15,213 nucleotides of DNA. It comes from JAZGAE01 sp036475545 (GTDB lineage: Bacteria; Pseudomonadota; Alphaproteobacteria; DATDPM01). The DNA is taken from NCBI GenBank assembly GCA_036475545.1, contig JAZGAE010000046.1, positions 1 to 15,213 of the forward strand, given 5' to 3'. A model generated the notes under the pieces. The model made no database searches, was not told the DNA's origin, and saw only the letters and a program-made list of their open reading frames with translations. This document shows positions 5,080-13,107 of the stretch, piece by piece (position 1 is the stretch's first letter; the number at the start of each line of letters is the position of its first letter). A program made the translations under genes and the position numbers.

Positions 5080-7204
5080 TCGCGTCGACTTCGAGGAGCG
5101 AGGTCAGGAAGCGGTCGAACGAGAGAAGGTCCCTTCCAAGGAGCAGGCGAACGTCGGCGTCCAGCCGGTCGTCAGGCTGGCGCTTGACCGTCACCGGCAG
5201 AAGGTCGTCCAAGAACTCCACCTCGGCCTCGAACCCGGGCCGGTAGTAGATCACGCTCTCCGGATTCGAAAAGCTTTCGTCGTTGGTCAGCCTCTCGACG
5301 TCGATGCCGTTGGCCTGGAAATAGGCCTTCAGGCGCATCGCCATGCCGTGCCGCCCCGCGCCGTTGGAGATTTCGACGACCGCTCTGCCGCCAGCCGCGG
5401 CGACGCCTTGGACGGCGTCATCGACGAGTTCCGTCACCACCGAGGCCAACTCCGGCTGTCCGAGCGCCACCGTGACCGACCAATCGGCGTGGTCCGAGAC
5501 CTCGTTGGCCTTGTCCTGAAGGGCGGCATGGACGGGCTCCACGGACCGGTCGTACCGCTCCCGGACGGACGACGGCGAGGCAAGCATGGTGCCCACGTCG
5601 ACATGCCCGTGGGACCGAAGCCACGGCGGGGGCGCCGCGCTGTCGAGGCCGGCGGTGCCGATCAGGGCCGGCTCCGGCCCGGCCTGCGCAACTTGCGGGT
5701 CGGTCTCCAGGGAAACGACGTCCGGCGCCTCGCTCCGAGCCCCGGACAGGACCGCCGTGATCCGGTCCCAGACCCACTGGACGAGCCCACCGCCCGCAGC
5801 CCCGTCGCCGGGATCGGCGGCGCTCGCCTCGACCGGCTCGGCCGCATCGCGCTCGCCCGGCGTCTCCTGCGCCGCCGGTTCGCGCATCCCGTCGCTCGGC
5901 TGCGGCGTCGGCGCCGCGGCCACATCGACGGTTGGCTTCGCCGGCGTACCGGTGGCGGCGGCCGGAGCGGTCGAGTCCATCTGCCGGAGTGCCGCCTGCC
6001 GGAGTGCCGCCACCTGCAGCCCGGGGCCCGGCGCCCTCGCCCGCAGGCGCGAGCGATCCGCCTCGAACATTTCCGCCACCGAGCGGGCCAGCCCGCCCGG
6101 CACGGCGCCGATCTCCGCGTTCGCCGCTTCGGCGTGCGCGGCCGGCTGCGGCGGTTCTTGCGCCGCGCCCTCGGGCGCCGACGAATCGGCCGGCCGGTCG
6201 GCGATGCCAGCCTCCTGTTGTTCGAAATCGGCCAAGATCGGCTGACTCGGCCGGTCGGACGCCGGTTCGGTGCCGGCATCGGAGGCGGCCAGCGCGGCCT
6301 CCGTCGGGCCCGCGACGAACGGTGGTTGCGACGCGAGGTCCTCAGGCTCGTCCACCTCCTCTTGCGTCGAGCCCTCCGCGGTCGCCTCTGGGTCGGGCTC
6401 CCCGACCGACTGCGGGGCCGGCGAGGCGGCGTCCCCACGCTGCGTCGATTGCCCCGTCGCCGGCAGGTCCTGCACCTCGACCGGGATGCGGGGAAGCGCC
6501 TTCACCACGTCGTCGGCCGGGGCCGTCGCGCCGACAGGCGAGAGGCCCGGGACGGGCGGGACTTCAGGCGCCGGGCGCGTGATCAGGGTTTGGATCCGGG
6601 CCGTCGTCCGTTCGATCCAGATCGACCCTTTCGGCGGCCTGCGGTGCTTGTTCAGCACGGCGGTCACGATTTCGTCGGCGTTGGCCGACTCACCCGGCGC
6701 GCGCGCGAGGTCCTGCGCCATCGCCAGGTTGGCGAGCACGGTCTCGTTGCTTCTGGCCAGGTTGAGCGAGCGCTCCAGGTACTCGAGCGCCAGCGTGGCC
6801 CTTCCCTGGAGGGTGTACGAATAGCCGAGATTGTTCAGGGTCTGGATGGATTCGTGATCGAGCGCGAGCGCTTCCATGTAGTAGCGCTCGGCAAGGTCGA
6901 AGCGCCGCATGCGGTCATAGGTCACCCCGAGGGCGTTGAGCGTTCGCACCGAGTTCGGCTCGTTCTGCGAAGCGGTGCGGAACGCCCGCACCGCCAGCCC
7001 GAACTGACCGGCCATCAAGTAAGCCTTTCCGCGCTCGTAGGGATCGTGAAAGTTGGCCGGCGAACGCTCTCCGTTTATGGAGACGAGGGGGCGAACGTCC
7101 AGTGGCAACGATGCCGGATGCGTGGCGCAGCCGGCAAGCACCGTGAGGCCGAATGTGGCGCAAACGGCTGCACGAACAAATTTAGGTTGCGGTCGAAAAT
7201 GCAT
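5063..7204 (-). CDS. tadD: TadD-like TPR lipoprotein with C-terminal LytR_C domain
   Basis: This 713-residue predicted lipoprotein has lipobox LAGC near residue 26. Tetratricopeptide repeats cover about 53-170 (for example SVRTLNALGVTYDRMRRFDLAERYY). A long Pro/Ala/Glu-rich low-complexity linker runs from about 210 to 560. A LytR_C-type domain occupies about 607-693, recognisable by VVEISNGAGRHGMAMRLK, the SVIYYRPG segment and the closing DADVRLLLGRDL. TPR lipoproteins of Tad loci assist secretin assembly; LytR_C domains occur at the ends of LytR-CpsA-Psr proteins and in Tad-associated TPR proteins, where a cell-wall or protein contact is possible. The ATG at 7204 has GGGGGAGG 7 nt upstream; a GTG one codon earlier is also open. 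The linker contains a perfect 15-nt tandem duplication. It follows tadC by 72 nt. Confidence 0.88.
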   Translation of the reverse strand: MHFRPQPKFVRAAVCATFGLTVLAGCATHPASLPLDVRPLVSINGERSPANFHDPYERGKAYLMAGQFGLAVRAFRTASQNEPNSVRTLNALGVTYDRMRRFDLAERYYMEALALDHESIQTLNNLGYSYTLQGRATLALEYLERSLNLARSNETVLANLAMAQDLARAPGESANADEIVTAVLNKHRRPPKGSIWIERTTARIQTLITRPAPEVPPVPGLSPVGATAPADDVVKALPRIPVEVQDLPATGQSTQRGDAASPAPQSVGEPDPEATAEGSTQEEVDEPEDLASQPPFVAGPTEAALAASDAGTEPASDRPSQPILADFEQQEAGIADRPADSSAPEGAAQEPPQPAAHAEAANAEIGAVPGGLARSVAEMFEADRSRLRARAPGPGLQVAALRQAALRQMDSTAPAAATGTPAKPTVDVAAAPTPQPSDGMREPAAQETPGERDAAEPVEASAADPGDGAAGGGLVQWVWDRITAVLSGARSEAPDVVSLETDPQVAQAGPEPALIGTAGLDSAAPPPWLRSHGHVDVGTMLASPSSVRERYDRSVEPVHAALQDKANEVSDHADWSVTVALGQPELASVVTELVDDAVQGVAAAGGRAVVEISNGAGRHGMAMRLKAYFQANGIDVERLTNDESFSNPESVIYYRPGFEAEVEFLDDLLPVTVKRQPDDRLDADVRLLLGRDLLSFDRFLTSLLEVDANATAA
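5981..6010. repeat. Perfect 15-nt tandem duplication inside the tadD-like gene
   Basis: The 15-mer CTGCCGGAGTGCCGC occurs twice head to tail (5981-5995, 5996-6010). It encodes the repeated pentapeptide AALRQ-AALRQ within the disordered linker and keeps the reading frame. Confidence 0.9.
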
Positions 7205-7211
7205 CACACCG

Positions 7212-7219
7212 CCTCCCCC
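7212..7219 (-). promoter_or_regulatory. Ribosome binding site of the tadD-like gene
   Basis: The minus strand reads GGGGGAGG here, 7 nt before the ATG at 7204 and 4 nt before the adjacent GTG. The spacing favours the ATG. Confidence 0.75.
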
Positions 7220-7276
7220 TCGCTGTGGCGGTAGGACCCGGGATGAGAACCGGACCCCCCCGTGCGCCCTCGCGCC

Positions 7277-8305
7277 TCACAAACCAGGCGCGCTCTGCAT
7301 GGACCTCGAGAGAATCGGAACCAGCTCCCTCGACATTCTAATGATCGCAGGACTGAGAACAACAATTATCAGCGCCGGAAGAACGAACAGCACCAAAGGC
7401 ACCGAGAGCTTGACCGGAAGCTTGTGGGCCTTTTCCTCCGCCAGCAGGATCCGCTTGTTGCGCATGTCGTCGGCATGGACGCGCAAGGCCTGTGCGATGC
7501 TTGTCCCAAGGGCCTCCGACTGGATCAGCAGCGCGACGAGACTCTGGACCTCTTGCGTCCCCACCCGGTCGGCGAAGTTCCGGAGCGCGTCCTCCCGCGA
7601 CTTGCCGGCCCTAAGCTCCAGGCCAACCAGGCGGAGTTGCTCGGCGAGCACGGGGTAGGCGCGCCCGATTTCGTTGCCGACCCGGTTGAGCGCCGCATCC
7701 AGGCCCAGACCCGCCTCGACGCAAACGAGCATCATGTCGAGCGCGTCCGGGAACGCCTCGCGAACGGCGCGCTGCCGCAACCGAATGCGCTGGGCAATCC
7801 AAAGCCAGGGAAGGAACAGGCCCAGCATGGCGAACAGCAGCGCGAAGAGCAGGACCTCTTCGACCGTGAGGTTCTTCGTGAAGAGCGGAGCCAGCACCGT
7901 GTACACGAACGGCAGCCCGAGGCCGAGAATGAGCCGGCTTGTGAAGTAAACGCGCACCGCGACCGGACGCAGGTAGCCGGCCTGGACCATTCGCCGCCGT
8001 ATGCGATGCCGCAAGTCCTCGCTCGAAGGCAGAAAATGCTTCTCGAACGGCTTGGCGATCTTGTCCAGGGGGGTTTCTTCTGAATAGCGGATCGAGACGT
8101 CGGCCGCCGGCCCGGCGGCCACCTGGGCGGTCTTGCCCTCGAGCCGTCGTTGGACCGGATTTTTGGAATACCAAACGCCGAACACCCCCAGCACCGCCAG
8201 GAAGACGGTGGAGAAGACGAGAATGAAGAGCACGACGTCGGTATTCCCCCCCAAGATGGCGGCGGAGCCTAAGACGTTCTCCACAATGCTGTTGACGACA
8301 TCCAC
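7277..8305 (-). CDS. tadC: Tad inner-membrane platform protein TadC (T2SSF domain)
   Basis: This 342-residue polytopic protein is a GspF/PilC-type half-platform. In Tad systems TadB and TadC together form the inner-membrane platform on which the CpaF ATPase drives pilus extension. An N-terminal helix lies at about residues 23-45, two helices at 124-142 and 150-171, the T2SSF domain at about 185-310 (starting FPDALDMMLVCVEAGLGLDAAL), and a last helix near 311-328. Spacing and domain content match TadC rather than TadB. Translation probably starts at the GTG at 8305, 15 nt after the tadB stop, with a weak GGGTGAT site. Transcription is with the rest of the operon. Confidence 0.95.
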   Translation of the reverse strand: MDVVNSIVENVLGSAAILGGNTDVVLFILVFSTVFLAVLGVFGVWYSKNPVQRRLEGKTAQVAAGPAADVSIRYSEETPLDKIAKPFEKHFLPSSEDLRHRIRRRMVQAGYLRPVAVRVYFTSRLILGLGLPFVYTVLAPLFTKNLTVEEVLLFALLFAMLGLFLPWLWIAQRIRLRQRAVREAFPDALDMMLVCVEAGLGLDAALNRVGNEIGRAYPVLAEQLRLVGLELRAGKSREDALRNFADRVGTQEVQSLVALLIQSEALGTSIAQALRVHADDMRNKRILLAEEKAHKLPVKLSVPLVLFVLPALIIVVLSPAIIRMSRELVPILSRSMQSAPGL

Positions 8306-8320
8306 GGCCGATCACCCGTC

Positions 8321-9298
8321 CTAAACCCGGAAGTTCACCATCTTGAACATCATCAAGATCCCGAGCACCATCACCACGACCCCGCTGATGATCACCATAT
8401 GGAACGTGGAATCGCCAATAAACTGCCCGTAATAGTCTGGGTTGATGAACCAGATGAGGCCGCCCACGAGGAAAGGAAGAACGCTGAGGAGATAGGCCGA
8501 CATGCGCCCTTCTGCCGACAACGCCCGCACCTTGCGGTAGAGGTGAAAACGTTCGCGAATGACCCTGGCGAGCCCGTCCAAGACCTCGGCCAGGTTCCCG
8601 CCGGTCCCGTGCTGGATGTTGATCGACACGACCACGAACTGCAGGTCCGTGTGGCCGACGCGCTCGCTCATGTGCTCCAGGGCCTCGCGCAAATCGAGGC
8701 CGTAGGTCATCTCGTCGACGATGATCCCGAACTCGGTGCCGATCGGATCGGCCATCTCATTCGCCACCAGCGACAGGCCGGAGTTGATCGGGTGTCCCGC
8801 CCTGAGGCTCCGAACGATGGTATCGAGGGCCTCGGGCAGTTGCTCGCCGAACCGGGCCAGGCGCCGCTTCCTGCGCCGGTACAAATAGAGGAGCGGCAGC
8901 CCCACCCCGATTCCCATCGCCCACAGGAAGGACCCCACGGAAACCCCGTTCTTGATGAGTACGTGGAAGAGGAACACGCCTACGGTCACCCCGCCCATTA
9001 TCTTCAGCAACTGGGCAGTCGGCATCATCACGTCCGCCTGGGAGATCAGGCGGTCGAATCGGGAGATCAGCGGAATCACCTTGGTCAGCCACTCCGAGGG
9101 GCCTCCCCTTGACTTGCGCCGCAGCGTGTTGAGGACGTCGAAGGCGTCCTTTCCCGAATCCAGCATGCGCATCCGGCGGTTGATGTTGCGCTGGCTGCCG
9201 GAGCCGCTATCGGCGGCGAAATAGTAGAGCGCCTCGATCAGCAGGAAGGCGGCGACGAAGACGGCGCCGTAGAGCAGGTATTCAGGATTGATGGTCAT
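8321..9298 (-). CDS. tadB: Tad inner-membrane platform protein TadB (T2SSF domain)
   Basis: This 325-residue GspF-type platform protein pairs with TadC. Predicted helices lie at about residues 8-28, 100-116, 122-140, 267-287 and 300-318. The T2SSF domain covers about 155-282 and contains LPEALDTIVRSLRAGHPI and the second conserved helix pair with GTGGNLAEVLDGLARVIRER. That block is typical of TadB and absent from TadC, which supports the assignment. The ATG at 9298 lies 9 nt after the cpaF stop codon. Length and order (cpaF-tadB-tadC) are standard for Tad loci. Confidence 0.95.
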   Translation of the reverse strand: MTINPEYLLYGAVFVAAFLLIEALYYFAADSGSGSQRNINRRMRMLDSGKDAFDVLNTLRRKSRGGPSEWLTKVIPLISRFDRLISQADVMMPTAQLLKIMGGVTVGVFLFHVLIKNGVSVGSFLWAMGIGVGLPLLYLYRRRKRRLARFGEQLPEALDTIVRSLRAGHPINSGLSLVANEMADPIGTEFGIIVDEMTYGLDLREALEHMSERVGHTDLQFVVVSINIQHGTGGNLAEVLDGLARVIRERFHLYRKVRALSAEGRMSAYLLSVLPFLVGGLIWFINPDYYGQFIGDSTFHMVIISGVVVMVLGILMMFKMVNFRV

Positions 9299-9307
9299 CG
9301 ATGCGGC

Positions 9308-10696
9308 CTATCCCAGGACCTTGTTGGGAGCGAACAGATCGGCGGAGAGTTCGATTCCCCGCGTGGCGAGCTGTTCCATGAACTTGGGGCGGATGCCGGT
9401 AGCCCGGAACTCGCCATGGATTTTTCCGTCGGCATCTGTCTTGAGGCGCACGAACCGGAAGATCTCCTGCATGGTGATGACTTCGCCCTCCATGCCGGTG
9501 ATTTCATGCAGGCTCACCAGTCGGCGCTTGCCGTCGCTCATGCGCTCCACCTGAATGATGACGTGAAGCGCGGACGCAATCTGCGAGCGCATGGTCCGCG
9601 TGTTGAGGTCGACCCCCGCCATGCCGATCATCTGTTCGAGTCGGTACAGGGCGTCGCGGCAAGTATTCGCGTGGATGGTGGTCATCGACCCCTCATGGCC
9701 GGTGTTCATCGCCTGGAGCATGTCGAACGCCTCGCCGCCACGGACCTCGCCGACGATGATCCGGTCCGGCCGCATGCGCAGCGCGTTCCTCACCAGTTCG
9801 CGCTGGCCGACCTCGCCCTTGCCCTCGATGTTGCGCGGCCGCGTCTCCAACCGCCCTACGTGGATCTGCTGGAGCTGCAGTTCGGCGGCGTCCTCTATCG
9901 TCAGGATGCGCTCCTTCTCGCTGATGTATTGGGACATGGCATTGAGCATGGTCGTCTTACCGCTGCCCGTGCCCCCCGAGATCAGGATGCTGAGCCGGGC
10001 CCTGACGATGGCCTCGAGGAGTGCCCCCATCTGGGGAGTGATCGTGCCGATCTCGACCATCTTCTCGAGCGACAACCGCTCTTGCGAGAACTTGCGGATA
10101 GAGAGCAGCGGACCGTCTACGGCGAGAGGCGGAATGATCGCGTTGACGCGCGAACCGTCTGGAAGGCGCGCGTCCACCATCGGCTGCGCCTCGTCGATGC
10201 GGCGCCCGACGTTGGAGACGATCTTGTTGATGATGCGCAGGAGGTGCCGCTCGTCCTTGAACTTGACCGGCGTCGTTTCGAGTTGCCCGTAGCGTTCCAC
10301 GAAAACCTGATTGTGGGTATTGACCAGAATGTCCGAGATGGTCGGGTCCTTGACCAGGGGCTCGATGGGGCCGAGGCCGAGCACCTCGTCCAAGATGTCG
10401 TCGATGAGCCGGTTCTGCTCCGTAAGGTTCAGCGGGGCCTTCTCTGCCACGAGCAGCTCCCGCACCATCTCGCCCACCTCGAGGCGAAGCTGGGTCGCCG
10501 GCATGTTGTCGATCGCCGAAAGGTTCATCATGTCGAGAAGGCGCTGGTGGAGACGGACCTTGAGGGCCGTGTACTGCTCCGAGGGGGCCGCGTCCTGGCT
10601 GGGCGGCGACGCCACCGAAGATTCCTTCACGGGCTCGTCGCGATCGCTTTTGGTTGCCGGCTCGGCGTTGTCTGTTTTGCGAAAGCTTTCAAACAT
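9308..10696 (-). CDS. cpaF: Tad pilus secretion ATPase CpaF/TadA
   Basis: This 462-residue cytoplasmic hexameric GspE/VirB11-family ATPase powers Flp pilus assembly and probably retraction. The N-terminal 40 residues are charged and disordered, followed by a helical domain (42-110) and a PAS-like N-domain (115-200). The ATPase core has Walker A GGTGSGKTT at 241-249, the catalytic glutamate in TIEDAAEL near 268, an Arg-rich LRMRPD segment, Walker B-type IIVGEVRGGEA at 313-323, and the His box GHEGSMTTIHA at 333-343. All key residues are intact. The ATG at 10696 is preceded by GGGGA about 8 nt upstream. It follows cpaE by 48 nt, one of the longer gaps in the operon. Confidence 0.97.
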   Translation of the reverse strand: MFESFRKTDNAEPATKSDRDEPVKESSVASPPSQDAAPSEQYTALKVRLHQRLLDMMNLSAIDNMPATQLRLEVGEMVRELLVAEKAPLNLTEQNRLIDDILDEVLGLGPIEPLVKDPTISDILVNTHNQVFVERYGQLETTPVKFKDERHLLRIINKIVSNVGRRIDEAQPMVDARLPDGSRVNAIIPPLAVDGPLLSIRKFSQERLSLEKMVEIGTITPQMGALLEAIVRARLSILISGGTGSGKTTMLNAMSQYISEKERILTIEDAAELQLQQIHVGRLETRPRNIEGKGEVGQRELVRNALRMRPDRIIVGEVRGGEAFDMLQAMNTGHEGSMTTIHANTCRDALYRLEQMIGMAGVDLNTRTMRSQIASALHVIIQVERMSDGKRRLVSLHEITGMEGEVITMQEIFRFVRLKTDADGKIHGEFRATGIRPKFMEQLATRGIELSADLFAPNKVLG

Positions 10697-10744
10697 CTCA
10701 TAGTCCCCAATGCGAGGTTCGAATGGCGATTTCCCGGCCCCTCG

Positions 10745-11968
10745 TTACGCGGCCGCGGACTGCGCGCGTATTCGACGGGTCATAAGAACTTTGAGGCTCG
10801 ATTCCACAAACGCGCGAATCCGCTTTTCGAACTTGCTGCGGCGCTTGATCTGGGAGACCGGCACCCCTCTGTTCAAGGCCTGGGAAACGGTCTTGTACTC
10901 GTTCGGGATGAAGTGATCGATCGACCTGCCAAGGGCCTTTTCCGCCTCTTTGATTCGGATGCCGGAGCCCGCGGAGCGTCTCTCGTACCTGTTCAACACG
11001 ATGGCCAGCGGGACTTGGCCCAGGCCCTCCCCCGCCAGAATGTCGATCTGGCGCCGCGCCTGCCGTATGGCGGCAACGGTGAGCTGGGTCACGAGCGTGA
11101 CAAGGCCCGAGTGCTCGAGAATGGCATGGGACCAATCCGTCCAGTCCATTGGCAGATCGACGACCACGTAATCGTACTGCGCGCATGCCAACTCGATGAG
11201 CTGAACGGCGCTCGCCGCCGTCATCGCGTTCAGCGGCAAGAGTTCCCGGGGGGCCGCCAGAATGTCCAGGCCGCTTTCGTGATGCGACATCACGCTGAGC
11301 AGCAGAGACCCGTCCAGGCGGTCGGGGGAACCGATGATGTCGCTGGCGGTCAGGCCCGGGTCGAGGTCCAGGTAAAGGGCGACGTTGCCAAACTGCAGGT
11401 CGAGGTCGAGGACGCAAACCTTGGCGTTCCCGTGGTCCAGGTTGCGCAGGCAAAGGGCGGTCTGGATCGCGAGCGTCGTCGCGCCCATGCCGCCCGCGGC
11501 CTTGACGAAGGAAATCACCCGGCCTCCGGTCTGCGCCGGGGCGCCCGCCTGGCGCGCCCGCTGCGCCATCGCCTCGACCGTGCCGAACACGTCCGTTCGC
11601 GAGATCGGTTGCGGCAGGTAATCCACCACGCCGAGACGCATGAGCCGGCGCACGTCGTCGACCGTCGCGTTGGTGCCGGTGGCGATCACGGAGACTCCGG
11701 CTTCCCTGTCGCGGCAAATGGAACCGAGCCGGCTCATTTCCGCCGGATCGTCGGTGTGCACGTCGACCACGAGCATGTCGGGCACGTGCGAATTCATGAG
11801 CTGGGTCCCCACGTCGTCCAGGTCACCCTCCTCGATGACCAGGTTGAGGCCCTCGATACCCATGAAGGCGGCGGCCAGGTCCTTCCGCGTCTCCTCGGAC
11901 CGAATGACCGCCAGGACATTGAGGTCGCCCTCGATGTTCAGGTCTTCCTTTTTCTTCTTCCAATTCAT
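10745..11968 (-). CDS. cpaE: CpaE/TadZ pilus localisation protein (receiver-like plus ParA/MinD-like domain)
   Basis: This 407-residue cytoplasmic protein helps position the Tad machine in the cell. Residues 16-135 look like a degenerate response-regulator receiver (D69 in DMLVVDV could be the phosphoacceptor equivalent; LPQPI near 118-122 ends the fold). Residues 149-390 are a MinD/ParA-like domain with the loop KAAGGMGATT at 156-165, the DLDLQFGN switch strand at 188-195, and the DYVVVDLPMDW Walker B segment. The P-loop lacks both lysines expected of a ParA ATPase: the signature position is Ala158 and the Walker position Ala163. CpaE proteins often lose the second, but losing both is notable. 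The start at 11968 has GGAGC upstream. Confidence 0.95.
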   Translation of the reverse strand: MNWKKKKEDLNIEGDLNVLAVIRSEETRKDLAAAFMGIEGLNLVIEEGDLDDVGTQLMNSHVPDMLVVDVHTDDPAEMSRLGSICRDREAGVSVIATGTNATVDDVRRLMRLGVVDYLPQPISRTDVFGTVEAMAQRARQAGAPAQTGGRVISFVKAAGGMGATTLAIQTALCLRNLDHGNAKVCVLDLDLQFGNVALYLDLDPGLTASDIIGSPDRLDGSLLLSVMSHHESGLDILAAPRELLPLNAMTAASAVQLIELACAQYDYVVVDLPMDWTDWSHAILEHSGLVTLVTQLTVAAIRQARRQIDILAGEGLGQVPLAIVLNRYERRSAGSGIRIKEAEKALGRSIDHFIPNEYKTVSQALNRGVPVSQIKRRSKFEKRIRAFVESSLKVLMTRRIRAQSAAA

Positions 11969-11986
11969 GAGACTAGCTCCGGGGCC

Positions 11987-12598
11987 CTAAAGTTTGAATC
12001 TCAGGTCTTCGCCCGTCAGCGAGGCGACCACGTCGGGCATGATGAACTGGCCGTCCAGATCGGCCGCGCCCGGGATCAACTGGGCGAACACATCGAGGAT
12101 GAGGAAATTGAATTGGACACCGGTGATCCGCAGCGTGATCACCGGGATCGCACCGCCCGGGCGGCCCGCGAACCCCAGACTGCTGTTGGCGTACTCGATC
12201 TCGATGTTCGCGTCCTGGACAAAGGGGTAGCCGCGCCGCAGGTGGTCACGAATGGCGCCATACGCCGTGGCGTCGAAGGTCCCATCGGTGCAGCTCATCG
12301 TCGCCCCAAAACAGGTGACCGTGGGGAGCGACAGCGCGGCGGGATCGGAGCATGACGTGCCGGATGCGAGCCCGGTGCCTTGGCCGCAGTTGAAGGTCTC
12401 GATGCTGGCGGCCACGGGAGCGGCGACCACCGCGAGCCGGACCCCGGTCTGGGCCGACTTCTCGACCGCGTTGAACTGCCACGCGGCCAGGCTTCCCTCG
12501 ATGACGGCGAAGGTGACGAAGAACAGCACGATGGAGACGAGGGCGAACTCCACCGCCGCCGCTCCGCCGTCATCGCTCAGGATTGCGCGCCGCCACAT
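11987..12598 (-). CDS. TadE-family minor pseudopilin (TadF position)
   Basis: This 203-residue single-span pseudopilin begins with the TadE signature GGAAAVEFALVSIVLFFVTFAVIEG at residues 11-35, written here in pieces: the GGAAAVEF prepilin-like site with Glu17, then a hydrophobic helix ending in Glu34. The rest is predicted to be exoplasmic and has four cysteines (71, 83, 96, 103), suggesting two disulfides. Such proteins are processed by CpaA and support pilus assembly. The ATG at 12598 was chosen because the TadE motif follows at once and AGGGGGT lies 6 nt upstream, overlapping the previous gene's stop; the frame is open much further upstream but only as the shadow of another gene. The second TadE-like gene in a Tad locus is often called tadF. 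Confidence 0.88.
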   Translation of the reverse strand: MWRRAILSDDGGAAAVEFALVSIVLFFVTFAVIEGSLAAWQFNAVEKSAQTGVRLAVVAAPVAASIETFNCGQGTGLASGTSCSDPAALSLPTVTCFGATMSCTDGTFDATAYGAIRDHLRRGYPFVQDANIEIEYANSSLGFAGRPGGAIPVITLRITGVQFNFLILDVFAQLIPGAADLDGQFIMPDVVASLTGEDLRFKL

Positions 12599-12609
12599 CG
12601 CCTGACCCC

Positions 12610-13101
12610 CTAGTCGCCGATATAACGTTGTTCGTGGGCGAGCTGGAACGTGATGCCGTTCACGCCGAACAGCCCGAGGAACGACCCCGGCGGCGTGTAC
12701 GCGACGGCCGCCGTGGCGCGGATGATCGGAATCGTCGCCCCGCCGCGGAACGTTCCGGCCGCATTGTCCACGCTCTTGGGCGGGAACTGGACCGTGGCCA
12801 GATCGGTCCAATAGCTCAACAGGAAGTCTTTGCTGCAGTCGAGCGAGCCGGTCAGGGCGAGGCACTGGGCGCTGGTCTGGGAGTCCGCGTCCGCAGGGTC
12901 TTCGACCCGCGCCAGGTAGCGCGCGGCGTCGCGGATCCCGTTCGTGGCGATCCGGTGGTGGTAGAAGGCGCGGCCGAACTCCATGGCGCCAACCATGAGA
13001 AGGATCAGCAGCCACACGCAGATGGCGAACTCCACCGCGACGGCGCCGCCCAGCGACCGCCAGATTCTTGCCAGAACTCTCAAAATGAATCGCGGACTCA
13101 T
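12610..13101 (-). CDS. tadE: TadE-like minor pseudopilin
   Basis: This 163-residue protein has a short basic N-terminus (residues 1-15) and the TadE signature GGAVAVEFAI (18-27, Glu24). A membrane helix to about 40 follows, then EFGRAFYHHR (41-50) and a polar exoplasmic domain. Cysteines 80 and 89 flank a short loop and could pair. TadE proteins are minor pseudopilins cleaved by the CpaA peptidase and required for pilus formation in several bacteria. The start at 13101 follows the TadG-like stop by 6 nt, so translational coupling is likely; a GGTGATCC sequence lies upstream but is not a strong ribosome site. Confidence 0.92.
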   Translation of the reverse strand: MSPRFILRVLARIWRSLGGAVAVEFAICVWLLILLMVGAMEFGRAFYHHRIATNGIRDAARYLARVEDPADADSQTSAQCLALTGSLDCSKDFLLSYWTDLATVQFPPKSVDNAAGTFRGGATIPIIRATAAVAYTPPGSFLGLFGVNGITFQLAHEQRYIGD

Positions 13102-13107
13102 CTCGGA

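Noticed and set aside
4991..7234. A 747-codon open frame on the plus strand
   Set aside because: It is antisense to the TPR/LytR_C gene and composed mainly of Arg, Gly and His; it has no ribosome site or domain.
9416..12355. A 979-codon open frame on the plus strand
   Set aside because: It runs antisense across cpaF, cpaE and the end of the second pseudopilin gene. Its protein is Arg/His/Asp-rich without domains; such shadows are common opposite GC-rich genes.
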